A DNA stretch of 64,000 bases from Bacteroidales bacterium (GTDB taxonomy: Bacteria; Bacteroidota; Bacteroidia; Bacteroidales; BM520). Shown piece by piece: positions 8,937-16,392 of this stretch. The DNA lies in assembly GCA_031276035.1 (NCBI GenBank), contig JAISNV010000001.1:266062-330061 (forward strand). Reading direction: 5' to 3'. The notes beneath the pieces were generated by a model. That model was not told the origin of the DNA. It saw nothing but the letters and a program-made list of their open reading frames with translations, and searched no databases. The position numbers and the translations under genes are program-made. Within the stretch, counting starts at the first letter, position 1; each line of letters begins with the position of its first letter.

Positions 8937-9368
8937 TTAGATCAAAACAATATTTACGGCATTCATACCCTTAGTGCCTTTTTCTAACGTGAAAGTAACA
9001 ACATTTCCTTCAAGAATATTTTCCGGTGCATTACTAACATGAAAGAAATATTTTTCCGTGCTTGCTAAGTCTTTGATAAATCCATATCCTTTCGATTCAT
9101 TGAAGTGTTCTACACGGCCTTTTAAAACAAGTGTTTCTTCTTTTTCTTTTTTCGGAACAGAAATAATAATATCTTCCTGTTCAATAACTTCCTTGTTTTG
9201 CATATCGGGTGGAACTGATGTAATATTTCCGTGTTCATCAACATAAGCAATCATATCATCAAAACCCGACTTTCCCGTTGATTTTCTTTCTTCTTTCCTT
9301 TTCTGTTTATCTAATTTCTTCTGCTGTTTTTTCTTTTCGTTTTCTCTTTTATTAAATGATATTGCCAT
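8937..9368 (-). CDS. Cold-shock domain protein with basic N-terminal tail
   Basis: An RNA-binding protein of 143 residues. The last ~65 form a cold-shock domain: GRVEHFNESKGYGFI (RNP1-like KGYGFI), a KYFFHVSN segment (RNP2-like FFH) and VTFTLEKGTKGMNAVNI. The N-terminal ~35 residues are extremely basic (KKKQQKKLDKQKRKEERK), and a middle acidic segment reads IAYVDEHGNITSVPPDMQ. This long form is common in Bacteroidota; it probably melts RNA structure after cold shock. It lies 34 bp after the DEAD-box helicase gene on the same strand and near an RRM gene, forming an RNA-remodelling cluster. Confidence 0.85.
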   Translation of the reverse strand: MAISFNKRENEKKKQQKKLDKQKRKEERKSTGKSGFDDMIAYVDEHGNITSVPPDMQNKEVIEQEDIIISVPKKEKEETLVLKGRVEHFNESKGYGFIKDLASTEKYFFHVSNAPENILEGNVVTFTLEKGTKGMNAVNIVLI

Positions 9369-9402
9369 ATATATGATTTTAAGTTAATTATGAATATTAT
9401 TC

Positions 9403-10527
9403 TTACGCTATTGTCATTGCGGAATTTATTTCTATTCCAATAAGTTTTTGTATGCCGTTAACCAATTTTCTTTCCTCTTGTGAGCAAAAAGATAATGCTC
9501 GGCCCGAATGCCCTGCTCTTCCGGTACGTCCTATTCGATGCACGTATGTTTCGGGCACTTCCGGCAAGTCGAAATTAATTACTAAAGGTAATTCATTGAT
9601 GTCAATCCCGCGTGACGCTATGTCTGTTGCCACAATTACTCGTGTTTTTCCCGACTTGAAATTGGATAATGCTGTTTGACGGGAAGTTTGACTTTTGTTT
9701 CCATGTAGAGCCTCGCTCTCTATGCCTGCTTTTATAAGTTTTCGTACAATATTGTTGGCATTATGCTTTGTGCGTGAAAAAACTAATACTGATTGATTCT
9801 TTTCTTCTTTGAGAATAGAAATCAATAGATTATTTTTGTCTTTTTTCTCTACATAATATATTAATTGTTTGATTTTCTCCGTGGTAGTTTCTTGTGTTGA
9901 AATATTAACTCTCACAGGATTTTTTAATATCTTACCTGTTAATGAAATAATTGATGAAGGCATCGTAGCTGAGAACAATAAAGTTTGTCTGTTTTCAGGA
10001 ACTTTTAATATAATGCGTTTAATATCATTAATGAAACCCATATCAAGCATTCGATCCGCTTCATCCAATACCAAATAACGTATATTATTTAATTTTACAT
10101 AACCCTGATTCATTAAGTCAAGTAAGCGCCCCGGAGTTGCTATAAGTATATCAATACCTTTTTTCAACATTTTATTCTGAGGTTCCTGCCGTACTCCGCC
10201 GAATATCACTCCGTGTCTGACTCCGGTGTATTTTGCATAATCATTAATACAGTCGCTTATCTGCAAGGCAAGTTCTCTGGTTGGGGTTAGTATTAAGGCT
10301 TTAATTTTACGAGACTCTTTCTGAATCTTTTCCAGTTGCAATAATTGGATAATCGGTATTGCAAACGATGCGGTTTTTCCTGTTCCTGTTTGCGCACATC
10401 CAATGATATCTCTTCCTGAAAGCACTACTGGTATCGCTTTCTCTTGTATTTCAGTAGGTTTTTCATAACCCTGATCTTCAACCGCTTTTAATATTTGCGG
10501 AATTATATTTAACTCTTTAAATGTCAT
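9403..10527 (-). CDS. DEAD-box ATP-dependent RNA helicase, RhlE type
   Basis: An ATP-driven RNA-unwinding enzyme of the RhlE/CsdA group. The whole motif series is visible: FKELNIIPQILKAV with a Q motif, AQTGTGKT (I), PTRELALQ (Ia), GGVR, TPGRLLDL (Ib), DEAD (II), SATMP (III), LVFSRTKHNAN (IV), VATDIASRGIDI (V) and HRIGRTGRAG (VI). At 374 residues it is the minimal two-RecA core without the long basic tail many RhlE proteins carry. The cold-shock domain gene follows 34 bp downstream. Upstream is a 347 bp gap with an RRM gene beyond, so a shared cold response is likely. Confidence 0.9.
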   Translation of the reverse strand: MTFKELNIIPQILKAVEDQGYEKPTEIQEKAIPVVLSGRDIIGCAQTGTGKTASFAIPIIQLLQLEKIQKESRKIKALILTPTRELALQISDCINDYAKYTGVRHGVIFGGVRQEPQNKMLKKGIDILIATPGRLLDLMNQGYVKLNNIRYLVLDEADRMLDMGFINDIKRIILKVPENRQTLLFSATMPSSIISLTGKILKNPVRVNISTQETTTEKIKQLIYYVEKKDKNNLLISILKEEKNQSVLVFSRTKHNANNIVRKLIKAGIESEALHGNKSQTSRQTALSNFKSGKTRVIVATDIASRGIDINELPLVINFDLPEVPETYVHRIGRTGRAGHSGRALSFCSQEERKLVNGIQKLIGIEINSAMTIA

Positions 10528-10874
10528 AATTCTTTATTAATTGCTTATTCGGTTACAATTCTGTAAAATCCATTTCAAAAACAGTTCTCTTTATATTAAT
10601 AATTACAATATAAGATAATTCGAATATAAAAACCTACTTTTTATTGTTTCAATATGAAACAACAAAAAGTTTAAACTTTTAAATAATATTAAGAGAATAA
10701 ATACTAAAGGAAGGAATTCGTTTGTAATATTTTTTTGAAAAAGACTATTAATGGAAATTAAATTTATGATTGAATGTACTGATAAAGCTGTTCCGACACT
10801 ATTTTTTATAAAAAAGAGGTGTTCTAAAAACCATTCAGCATTTAGAACGCCTTTTTTATTAAATATTCAAAGTA
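10528..10874. other. Intergenic region before the helicase gene
   Basis: A gene-free stretch of 347 bp. Its far end holds the terminator of the RRM gene (10811-10858). The remaining ~280 bp form a long AT-rich leader before the helicase start. Long 5' leaders are typical of cold-shock-regulated mRNAs, but I see no defined thermosensor fold by eye. Confidence 0.4.
10811..10858 (-). terminator. Rho-independent terminator after the RRM gene
   Basis: A 12 bp stem (AGGTGTTCTAAA at 10817-10828 with its partner at 10841-10852, one G-U pair) with a 12-base loop. It is flanked by an A-run on one side and T-run on the other, so it works in both directions. It lies 17 bp past the stop codon of the minus-strand RRM gene. 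Confidence 0.85.
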
Positions 10875-11192
10875 TTAATAACGTCTAGGATTGTTATTTC
10901 CTCTGTTATCTCTATTATTGTCGCGTCTTCCTCTGAAAGATGATTGTTCTTCTCTCGGACGAGCAACATTAACCGAAATGACTTTATTGTCATATGTAGC
11001 TCCATTGAGTTCATCAATAGCCTTTTTTCCTTCAGCCTCATTCGGCATTTCAACAAAACCAAATCCTCTTGATCTGCCTGTTTCTCTGTCTGTTATTACT
11101 TTTGCTGAAGAAATTTCTCCATACTCTGAAAATAGTTCGTTTAAGTCGTTATCATTAATAGCATAACTTAAACCTGAAATGTAAATGTTCAT
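10875..11192 (-). CDS. RNA recognition motif (RRM) protein with RG-rich tail
   Basis: A 105-residue single-RRM protein. RNP2 (IYISGLS) is at residues 3-9 and RNP1 (RGFGFVEM) near residue 43. After the ~80-residue RRM comes a short RGG/RN-rich tail (RGRRDNNRDNRGNN). Such Rbp proteins are common in Bacteroidetes and cyanobacteria, bind single-stranded RNA and are often cold-induced. A minus-strand TATCTTTG box at 11308-11315 would give a leader of about 110 bases. It has its own strong terminator. Confidence 0.9.
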   Translation of the reverse strand: MNIYISGLSYAINDNDLNELFSEYGEISSAKVITDRETGRSRGFGFVEMPNEAEGKKAIDELNGATYDNKVISVNVARPREEQSSFRGRRDNNRDNRGNNNPRRY

Positions 11193-11307
11193 TAATTTTT
11201 TTTAAAATAAATACTAAGTTTGATTGAGGTGGAAAAATTAAAAGGAGAGACTACCATATTAAAAAATGAAGAGCTATACTATAAAAATTCGAACTCAATT
11301 TCAGCTG

Positions 11308-11315
11308 CAAAGATA
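11308..11315 (-). promoter_or_regulatory. Bacteroidetes -7 promoter box for the RRM gene
   Basis: TATCTTTG on the minus strand, 115 bp upstream of the RRM start, the only good match in the gap. It implies a long untranslated leader, as expected for cold-shock-type genes. Confidence 0.5.
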
Positions 11316-11374
11316 ATATAAATAATTGATAACGGATAATTTTTATTTTCGGTTTATTCAAATATAGAGAAATA

Positions 11375-11791
11375 TCATTCTCCGATAATCTTAATCAATG
11401 CCCGTTTTCTTCTTTTTCCGTCGAACTCGAAATAGAAGATTTGCTCCCAAGGACCGAAATCCAGTCTGCCGCCGGTAATTGCAACAACTGTTTCTCTTCC
11501 CATTACCGTTCGTTTAAGATGAGCATCGGCATTATCTTCAAAACCGTTATGACGATATTGATTGTAAGGCTTTTCAGGAGCAAGCTTTTCCAACCAAACT
11601 TCATAATCATGATGCAAACCGCTTTCATCATCATTAATAAAAACACTGGCAGTAATATGCATCGCATTAATTAATACCAATCCTTCATTAATACCCGACT
11701 CATCAATTGTTTTCTGCACTTCGGCCGTAATGTTAACCAATCCTCTTCGAGCAGGAATATTAAAATAAAGTTCTTTGCGATACGATTTCAT
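11375..11791 (-). CDS. YjbQ/UPF0047-family secondary thiamine-phosphate synthase-like enzyme
   Basis: A 138-residue YjbQ family protein. Family residues visible: [54 protein letters not shown], here noted in parts ([11 protein letters not shown] and ESGLHHD), then [17 protein letters not shown] and the end signature [18 protein letters not shown]. Homologues show weak thiamine-phosphate synthase activity in vitro but their true role is uncertain. No thiamine gene is nearby. A separate gene, 53 bp after the radical SAM stop on the same strand. Confidence 0.85.
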   Translation of the reverse strand: MKSYRKELYFNIPARRGLVNITAEVQKTIDESGINEGLVLINAMHITASVFINDDESGLHHDYEVWLEKLAPEKPYNQYRHNGFEDNADAHLKRTVMGRETVVAITGGRLDFGPWEQIFYFEFDGKRRKRALIKIIGE

Positions 11792-11844
11792 AATATATTA
11801 ATTAAAGTTTAATTATTTTGATTTTTTTCTTCAATTTTCAGATC

Positions 11845-12732
11845 TCAAAACAGCTTTATCTGCCGCATTTTATTATCATTCCGAATTGCATCCTCAATTT
11901 CATTATGCCTATAAAGCAAATTATATTTTTTACATAAAGATTTAAGTTCATTCCAAAGATAATCACTATCAGGAGATGCGCACCAGTAACTCGAACCGTA
12001 AGTTTTTATGTATTTCTCCTTGATGCCCGGAAACTTTTCATCTAATCTATCATAAAAATATTTCCTTTGATTTTGCCTTAGTGAAACCGCAAGAGTAGGA
12101 TAAGAGAATATCCATTTTGCTCCGGCACCGGCTGCCAACTCAACTATTTGCGAGATATTTTTTATGTTATCATTAATAAAAGGAAGAACAGGCATTAGCC
12201 CGATTCCGCAAGAAATATTTTCTTTCGATAAATACTCCAAAGCTTTTAATCTTTCCGATGTTGAACAAACATTTGGTTCTACCTTTTTACATATTTCATC
12301 ATCGGCGGTTGTAACAGTAAAATTAACAACGGCCGGATTATGTTCTTGAATTGCATTTAGAATATCGGCATCACGGGTAACAAGATCGGATTTAGTAAGT
12401 ATATTTATTCCGAAATTATATTTATTGATAAGATGCAATGCACTGCGGGTAAGTTCTTCTTTCTTTTCGAAAGGATTGTACGGATCACTCATGGCGCCCG
12501 TCATAATAATTCCTTTTCTTCTTTTCGACTTTAATTCATTTTCAATAATTACAAGTGCGTTTTCTTTAGCTTTCACAGTATCGAAATCGGGAATATTATA
12601 ACACTCGCTTCTGCTGTCACAATATATGCAACCATGGCAACATCCTCTATAAATATTCATATTGAAATTAGCCCCGAACCAACCTTTCTCGGTGTATGAC
12701 GAAACAATCTTTTTTGCAGGTACCGTTTGCAT
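11845..12732 (-). CDS. SPL-family radical SAM protein
   Basis: A 295-residue radical S-adenosylmethionine protein of the SPL/Rv2578c-like group. The [4Fe-4S] cluster motif is RGCCHGCIYCDSR near residues 30-42 (CxxxCxxC spacing C-HG-CIYC). Downstream are GIIMTGAMSDPYNPFEKK and INILTKSDLVTRDADIL, typical of this subgroup that resembles spore photoproduct lyase. The substrate is unknown; a DNA repair or modification role is often guessed but is not shown. A minus-strand TATCTTTG box lies 5 bp before the start. Confidence 0.8.
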   Translation of the reverse strand: MQTVPAKKIVSSYTEKGWFGANFNMNIYRGCCHGCIYCDSRSECYNIPDFDTVKAKENALVIIENELKSKRRKGIIMTGAMSDPYNPFEKKEELTRSALHLINKYNFGINILTKSDLVTRDADILNAIQEHNPAVVNFTVTTADDEICKKVEPNVCSTSERLKALEYLSKENISCGIGLMPVLPFINDNIKNISQIVELAAGAGAKWIFSYPTLAVSLRQNQRKYFYDRLDEKFPGIKEKYIKTYGSSYWCASPDSDYLWNELKSLCKKYNLLYRHNEIEDAIRNDNKMRQIKLF

Positions 12733-12736
12733 GTTG

Positions 12737-12744
12737 CAAAGATA
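12737..12744 (-). promoter_or_regulatory. Bacteroidetes -7 promoter box
   Basis: CAAAGATA on the plus strand, TATCTTTG on the minus, directly before the radical SAM start; implies an almost leaderless transcript. Confidence 0.5.
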
Positions 12745-12911
12745 AGATTAAATTGACAATTGCTAATAATTTGAAGATTTGAAATATCAATTATGAATAT
12801 TCCGCAATCTCGCTTATACACAAGTTTCAATAGAGTAAAATTGTTTTCGGTATCTAAATTATATGCTTTCAAAATAAACGATTTTCAACTCTTAATTATC
12901 AATTAATAATC

Positions 12912-12919
12912 TATCTTTG
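12912..12919 (+). promoter_or_regulatory. Bacteroidetes -7 promoter box for the yitT-like gene
   Basis: TATCTTTG followed by CAG, 22 bp before the ATG at 12942, on the plus strand; good match to TAnnTTTG. Confidence 0.55.
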
Positions 12920-12941
12920 CAGATTTTAAAATTCAAATATA

Positions 12942-13844
12942 ATGAAAAAACAAGTATCTGTTTTTCAGTCGGATAAACCTTTTTCTAAAAATTGGTTGAA
13001 ATCATACGCTCTTCTTGTTGCCGGAACTCTTATTTTAGCAATAGGATATGCATGTTTTATGACACCGTATAAAATAACTCCAGGAGGAATTTACGGTATT
13101 TCAATTGTTTTACATTATAAATTCGGATTTCCCGTAGGTATGGCGGCTTTGTGTTTTAACTTACCGCTAACCTTACTGGGAATGAAATTATTAGGTTCCC
13201 GTTTCGGAGTAAAGACAATTGTCGGATTTTGTTTAACGGCATTTTTTACCGATGGAGTAACATGGCTTTTCGGCGACGATCCGCTGCAATTGGGTAATGA
13301 TGTCATTCTTGCCAGCGCATTCGGCGGAGTTGTTTTGGGAATAGGCATCGGATTAATCTTCAAAGCCAAAGCTTCGAGCGGAGGTACCGACGTAATTGCT
13401 TCCATATTATCAAAATACACAAAAATTCCTTTAGGACAACAACTCATGATTATAGATTCTTGTATTGTAATACTCGGTTTTCTCGCTTTTAATGATTGGA
13501 AAATACCCTTATATTCCTGGACTACCATTTTTATTATGGGAAGAGTTATTGATATGGTAATGAAGGGTTTCAGCGACGATAAAACTGTATATATTATTTC
13601 GGATAAATACGATGAAATAAGAAATCTCATCATAAATGATTTGAGCAAGGGCGGAACAGCAATTTATGCAAAAGGACTTTATACGGAGCAAGAGAAAAAG
13701 ATTATTTTTACCGTGGTAAACCGTCGTTTCCTCCCCTACTTACAAGAAAGTGTTTTCAAAGTAGATCCTCAGGCTTTTGTAACAATCCTGGATGCCCACG
13801 AAATAATCGGAAACGGCTTTAAATCAATTGACAATAATAATTGA
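12942..13844 (+). CDS. YitT-family membrane protein (DUF161 + DUF2179)
   Basis: A 300-residue integral membrane protein of the YitT family. About five to six helices occupy residues 20-215, with conserved phrases KITPGGIYGISIVLHYKFG, GIGIGLIFKAKASSGGTDVIA and FGGVVLGIG. The C-terminal ~85 residues form the soluble DUF2179 (GlnB-like) domain, with VYIISDKYDEI, KGGTAIYAKGLYT and VDPQAFVTILDAHEIIGNGF. Transport is presumed but the substrate is not known. Single gene with its own promoter box; convergent with the next gene and separated by a shared hairpin. Confidence 0.85.
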   Translation: MKKQVSVFQSDKPFSKNWLKSYALLVAGTLILAIGYACFMTPYKITPGGIYGISIVLHYKFGFPVGMAALCFNLPLTLLGMKLLGSRFGVKTIVGFCLTAFFTDGVTWLFGDDPLQLGNDVILASAFGGVVLGIGIGLIFKAKASSGGTDVIASILSKYTKIPLGQQLMIIDSCIVILGFLAFNDWKIPLYSWTTIFIMGRVIDMVMKGFSDDKTVYIISDKYDEIRNLIINDLSKGGTAIYAKGLYTEQEKKIIFTVVNRRFLPYLQESVFKVDPQAFVTILDAHEIIGNGFKSIDNNN

Positions 13845-13861
13845 GAACGGCTTAAAAGTTT

Positions 13862-13888
13862 AAGATTGAGAATTATCATCTCAATCTT
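13862..13888. terminator. Bidirectional hairpin between convergent genes
   Basis: A perfect 10 bp stem (AAGATTGAGA at 13862-13871 and its complement at 13879-13888) with a 7-base loop, followed by TTTT on the plus strand. It overlaps the last codons of the minus-strand barrel gene and follows the plus-strand yitT-like gene by 17 bp. Confidence 0.65.
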
Positions 13889-15042
13889 TTACCTTTCTTA
13901 TCATTCCAATTCAGAAATTGAAATCCGTAAGTCCATTCAATATAATCAATAGAGCCGAAGTGTACTTTCATACATACACCGGCAGAGTGGTTTCTTTCTT
14001 TGCCGAATTGATATTTTACTCCTATTCTTTCGTAATACGGAAGAAAATAGTCGAAATTTTTGTAAGTATATAAAGCAAATGCAAAATGAACGACAAACCT
14101 GTTATATAAAATATCAAATGAAACAAATGCAGCCGTATTAAAACCTTTCCAGGCTTCACGCTCTTCTTCCGGGAGCATCATTGGGATTTCGAAACTATAC
14201 ATAAGATCTATTCCCGCTCCATAACGGCATTTCGGGTGAAACATTCTGGCATAACCTATTTGTAACGTACTTGCGAAATATGTATCCACAACACCGCCTT
14301 TTCTTGATTCTAAAAATCCGGGCCCAATATTTACGTAAAAAGAATTTTTCGGATAGAATATCTGCTTAATATCAAATTCTCTATTAATCTCCTTTCTTCC
14401 GTTTAAATGATATCTATATCCTACTTGTAAGGAAGCGCCGTTAGCACCTCTATTCGGTAATTTAACCGCACCGTTTGACGAATGCGATAAAACAATCGCA
14501 CATGTTATATCCGAATTGGGTGACACTTTAAAATACGACCCGAGTTCAATGTGAATATGACAATTTAGCGCCGTACCTATGTAAATATTACCCGGATTTG
14601 TTATTTCATCGAAAACATTTGTCCAATATGATAATCCGAATCCCATTTTGTAAATAAGTCCGAATTTCTCTTGCTGTAAAAATCTTCCGTTAATATATCC
14701 GAATAAAGCGAATCGATGCTGATAAAGTTCAAAATCCGAAGTTCCGAATTTAAGAGTTACTCCGTAATCCGGACAATTGAAATACTTTTCCCAATCTTTT
14801 TCTCCGGTTGTTTGTTTTCCGAAACTTATCGCAACATTATAACCCGAGTAATGAATCAGATTTGATGCATCTTCTTCCGTGCCTATCAATCTTCCGTAGC
14901 TTATCGCCGGTTCAATATAAAAATCTTTGGATTTCCATTTGTCCTGAGCATCCAGATTATTGTTTAGAATACAAAAGACAAAAAGAAATATAGCGCATAA
15001 TAATTTAAATCTATTCAATATCAATAAAATTTTAAGACGCAA
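13876..15042 (-). CDS. PagL-like acyloxyacyl hydrolase (lipid A 3-O-deacylase), outer-membrane barrel
   Basis: An outer-membrane enzyme that would remove the 3-O-linked acyl chain from lipid A. Residues 1-32 form a signal peptide ending NNNLDAQ. The remaining ~355 residues show alternating amphipathic strands of a beta-barrel. The key segment is SHSSNGAVKLPNRGANG followed by SLQVGYRYH; it matches the PagL active-site pattern (catalytic His and Ser two residues apart in HxSN, then P-N-x-G-x-N and the strand with the partner acid). The protein is longer than proteobacterial PagL (~150 residues), as in other Bacteroidetes members. Enzyme activity is inferred from the motif. Confidence 0.75.
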   Translation of the reverse strand: MRLKILLILNRFKLLCAIFLFVFCILNNNLDAQDKWKSKDFYIEPAISYGRLIGTEEDASNLIHYSGYNVAISFGKQTTGEKDWEKYFNCPDYGVTLKFGTSDFELYQHRFALFGYINGRFLQQEKFGLIYKMGFGLSYWTNVFDEITNPGNIYIGTALNCHIHIELGSYFKVSPNSDITCAIVLSHSSNGAVKLPNRGANGASLQVGYRYHLNGRKEINREFDIKQIFYPKNSFYVNIGPGFLESRKGGVVDTYFASTLQIGYARMFHPKCRYGAGIDLMYSFEIPMMLPEEEREAWKGFNTAAFVSFDILYNRFVVHFAFALYTYKNFDYFLPYYERIGVKYQFGKERNHSAGVCMKVHFGSIDYIEWTYGFQFLNWNDKKGKRLR

Positions 15043-15161
15043 AAATAGTCAAGAAATAACAATTAATAATCAATAATTAGTATTTTTTGGATAGTTAATA
15101 TAATTCTCAATTGCTAATTATATATCTATTAGGATAAAAGAAAATATTTTTCTCAAAATCT

Positions 15162-15190
15162 TTTGCAAATAAAAAAAAGTATTATCTTTG
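15162..15190 (+). promoter_or_regulatory. Promoter of the tRNA-Phe gene
   Basis: A -33-like TTTG at 15162-15165 and a -7 box TATCTTTG at 15183-15190, 17 bp apart, 23 bp upstream of the mature tRNA. This is the clearest two-box Bacteroidetes promoter in the window. Confidence 0.7.
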
Positions 15191-15212
15191 CAGTCTTAAA
15201 AAAGAAAAGGAT

Positions 15213-15328
<116 letters not shown>

Positions 15329-15364
15329 TTAGTTTATTGTTGATTTTACACGGTTTTAGACAGG

Positions 15365-15387
15365 TTGTGTAAACCAGGATGTAAACC
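15365..15387 (+). promoter_or_regulatory. Putative integrase arm-type site, left end
   Basis: TTGTGTAAACCAGGATGTAAACC: two TGTAAACC units in direct orientation, ending directly before the integrase ATG. The same arrangement with a different 3-base spacer occurs at 20251-20273 near the right end. Confidence 0.45.
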
Positions 15388-15872
15388 ATGAATGTAACAA
15401 TTGATGTTATTTGCTACAAATCTAAAGTGCTGGCAAACAGCGAATCACCCTTGATGCTTAAATTACAAAAGACGGTAAACGCAAATATTCTAGCATCGGA
15501 ATCTCTACTAATCCCATTTATTGGGATTTTCAGAAAAACAAACCTAAGCGGAATTGTCCTAACAAGAATCAGATTGAGCGTATTATTTCCGCAAAAATTG
15601 CAGATTGTCGGGAACAGGTTCTTGATTTAAAAGCCGAAAATAAAGAATTTACGGCGAAATCTCTTATTGATAAAATTAATAGTCCAATACAATCAAAAAC
15701 AGTTGGAGACTTATTTCTTTCACAAATCAAATTACTTAAAATGCAAAAAAGAACAGGTTATTCTTTATCTCATTTAGAAGTATATAACTCACTAATGAAA
15801 TTTAATGGGCATTTGGATATATACTTTTCTAATATTGATATTACTTGGCTTAAATCTTATGAAGAGCAATAG
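15388..15872 (+). pseudogene. Tyrosine recombinase (island integrase), N-terminal remnant with frameshift
   Basis: The N-terminal arm and core-binding regions of a Bacteroidetes phage-type integrase. Frame 1 from the ATG at 15388 reads MNVTIDVICYKSK and LANSESPLMLK. One A is missing at about 15460-15462, and the sequence continues in the next frame with ITKDGKRKYSSIGIS, NPIYWDFQKNKPKRNC, ENKEFTAKSLIDKI and FNGHLDIYFSNIDITWLK. It then hits TAG at 15870. The whole catalytic half (R-H-R-Y residues) is absent, and unrelated coding sequence begins at the break. So the gene carries both a frameshift and a large deletion. Confidence 0.85.
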
Positions 15873-16117
15873 CAATTAAAAAACCTGACACAAAAAACAG
15901 AAGTAAAGGAGTGGTTACAGCCGTTAACAATGCATTTTCCGAAAATACATGGTACAGCGCATTAGATATAAATAATGGTTTGAAGAAAATTTATACAGAT
16001 TTTGGATTATCAATAGACGGTAGAGGCATCGCTTCAAAGATTACTCTTTATTTTGATGCTAAAGTTGACAATAAAGAGAATAAAAAAGGTTGGATGTTGA
16101 ATAAGAAGATTAATTAA
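15863..16117 (+). pseudogene. C-terminal fragment of an unidentified mobile-element protein
   Basis: An open frame of 84 codons begins right at the integrase break, with no convincing start, and ends at 16115-16117. It reads NAFSENTWYSALDINNGLKK, IYTDFGLSI, ASKITLYFDAKVDNK and ends WMLNKKIN. The pattern (a basic helix, then 'K-x-x-x-Y-F-x-x-K') resembles the tail of primase/ATPase-like proteins on Bacteroidetes mobile elements, but I cannot name the family. It is best read as the 3' end of a gene joined to the integrase by deletion. The first 52 bp palindrome starts 4 bp after its stop. Confidence 0.5.
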
Positions 16118-16121
16118 CTCC

Positions 16122-16173
16122 TGACGTAATTTATAAAATTATTGTTTTTAATACCCTTGTAAAAAATGCGTCA
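16122..16173 (+). repeat. 52 bp imperfect palindrome, copy A
   Basis: Starts TGACGTAATTTATAAAATTA and ends ATACCCTTGTAAAAAATGCGTCA-like (TGCGTCA). The TGACG/CGTCA ends pair, and an inner TTTTTAATACCCTTGTAAAA core is shared with copies C and D. It is exactly the same length as copies B and D. It starts 4 bp after a stop codon and is followed by a terminator 57 bp later. Confidence 0.85.
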
Positions 16174-16229
16174 GCCAAAAATTGATGTTATTTTTAGTAA
16201 ATTGAAAATGTTTTATTATTTTTGAAATT

Positions 16230-16250
16230 AGCCCCGTTTTGGGGCTTTTT
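16230..16250 (+). terminator. Rho-independent terminator
   Basis: AGCCCC-GTTTT-GGGGCT followed by five T. It lies 57 bp after palindrome A, in the 3' flank of the gene fragment ending at 16117. Confidence 0.85.
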
Positions 16251-16392
16251 GTTTGTAAGATAAATACAATTAAAAAGTTATTGACAATTTATTACTAATT
16301 GTATTCTTTTTTAGATTAATTGGTATTTTTGCACATATTATTTAAACTATAATTATTAACAGGAGAAACATAAAAAATAAAATTGAAAAAAG

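Noticed and set aside
13115..13648. A 177-codon minus-strand frame opposite the yitT-like gene
   Set aside because: It is the complement of a well-supported membrane protein gene and shows no family features.
15388..15630. An 80-codon open frame presented as an intact small gene
   Set aside because: Only its first ~25 codons match an integrase; a missing A puts the rest out of frame, and the true continuation is in the next frame. It is annotated as a pseudogene.
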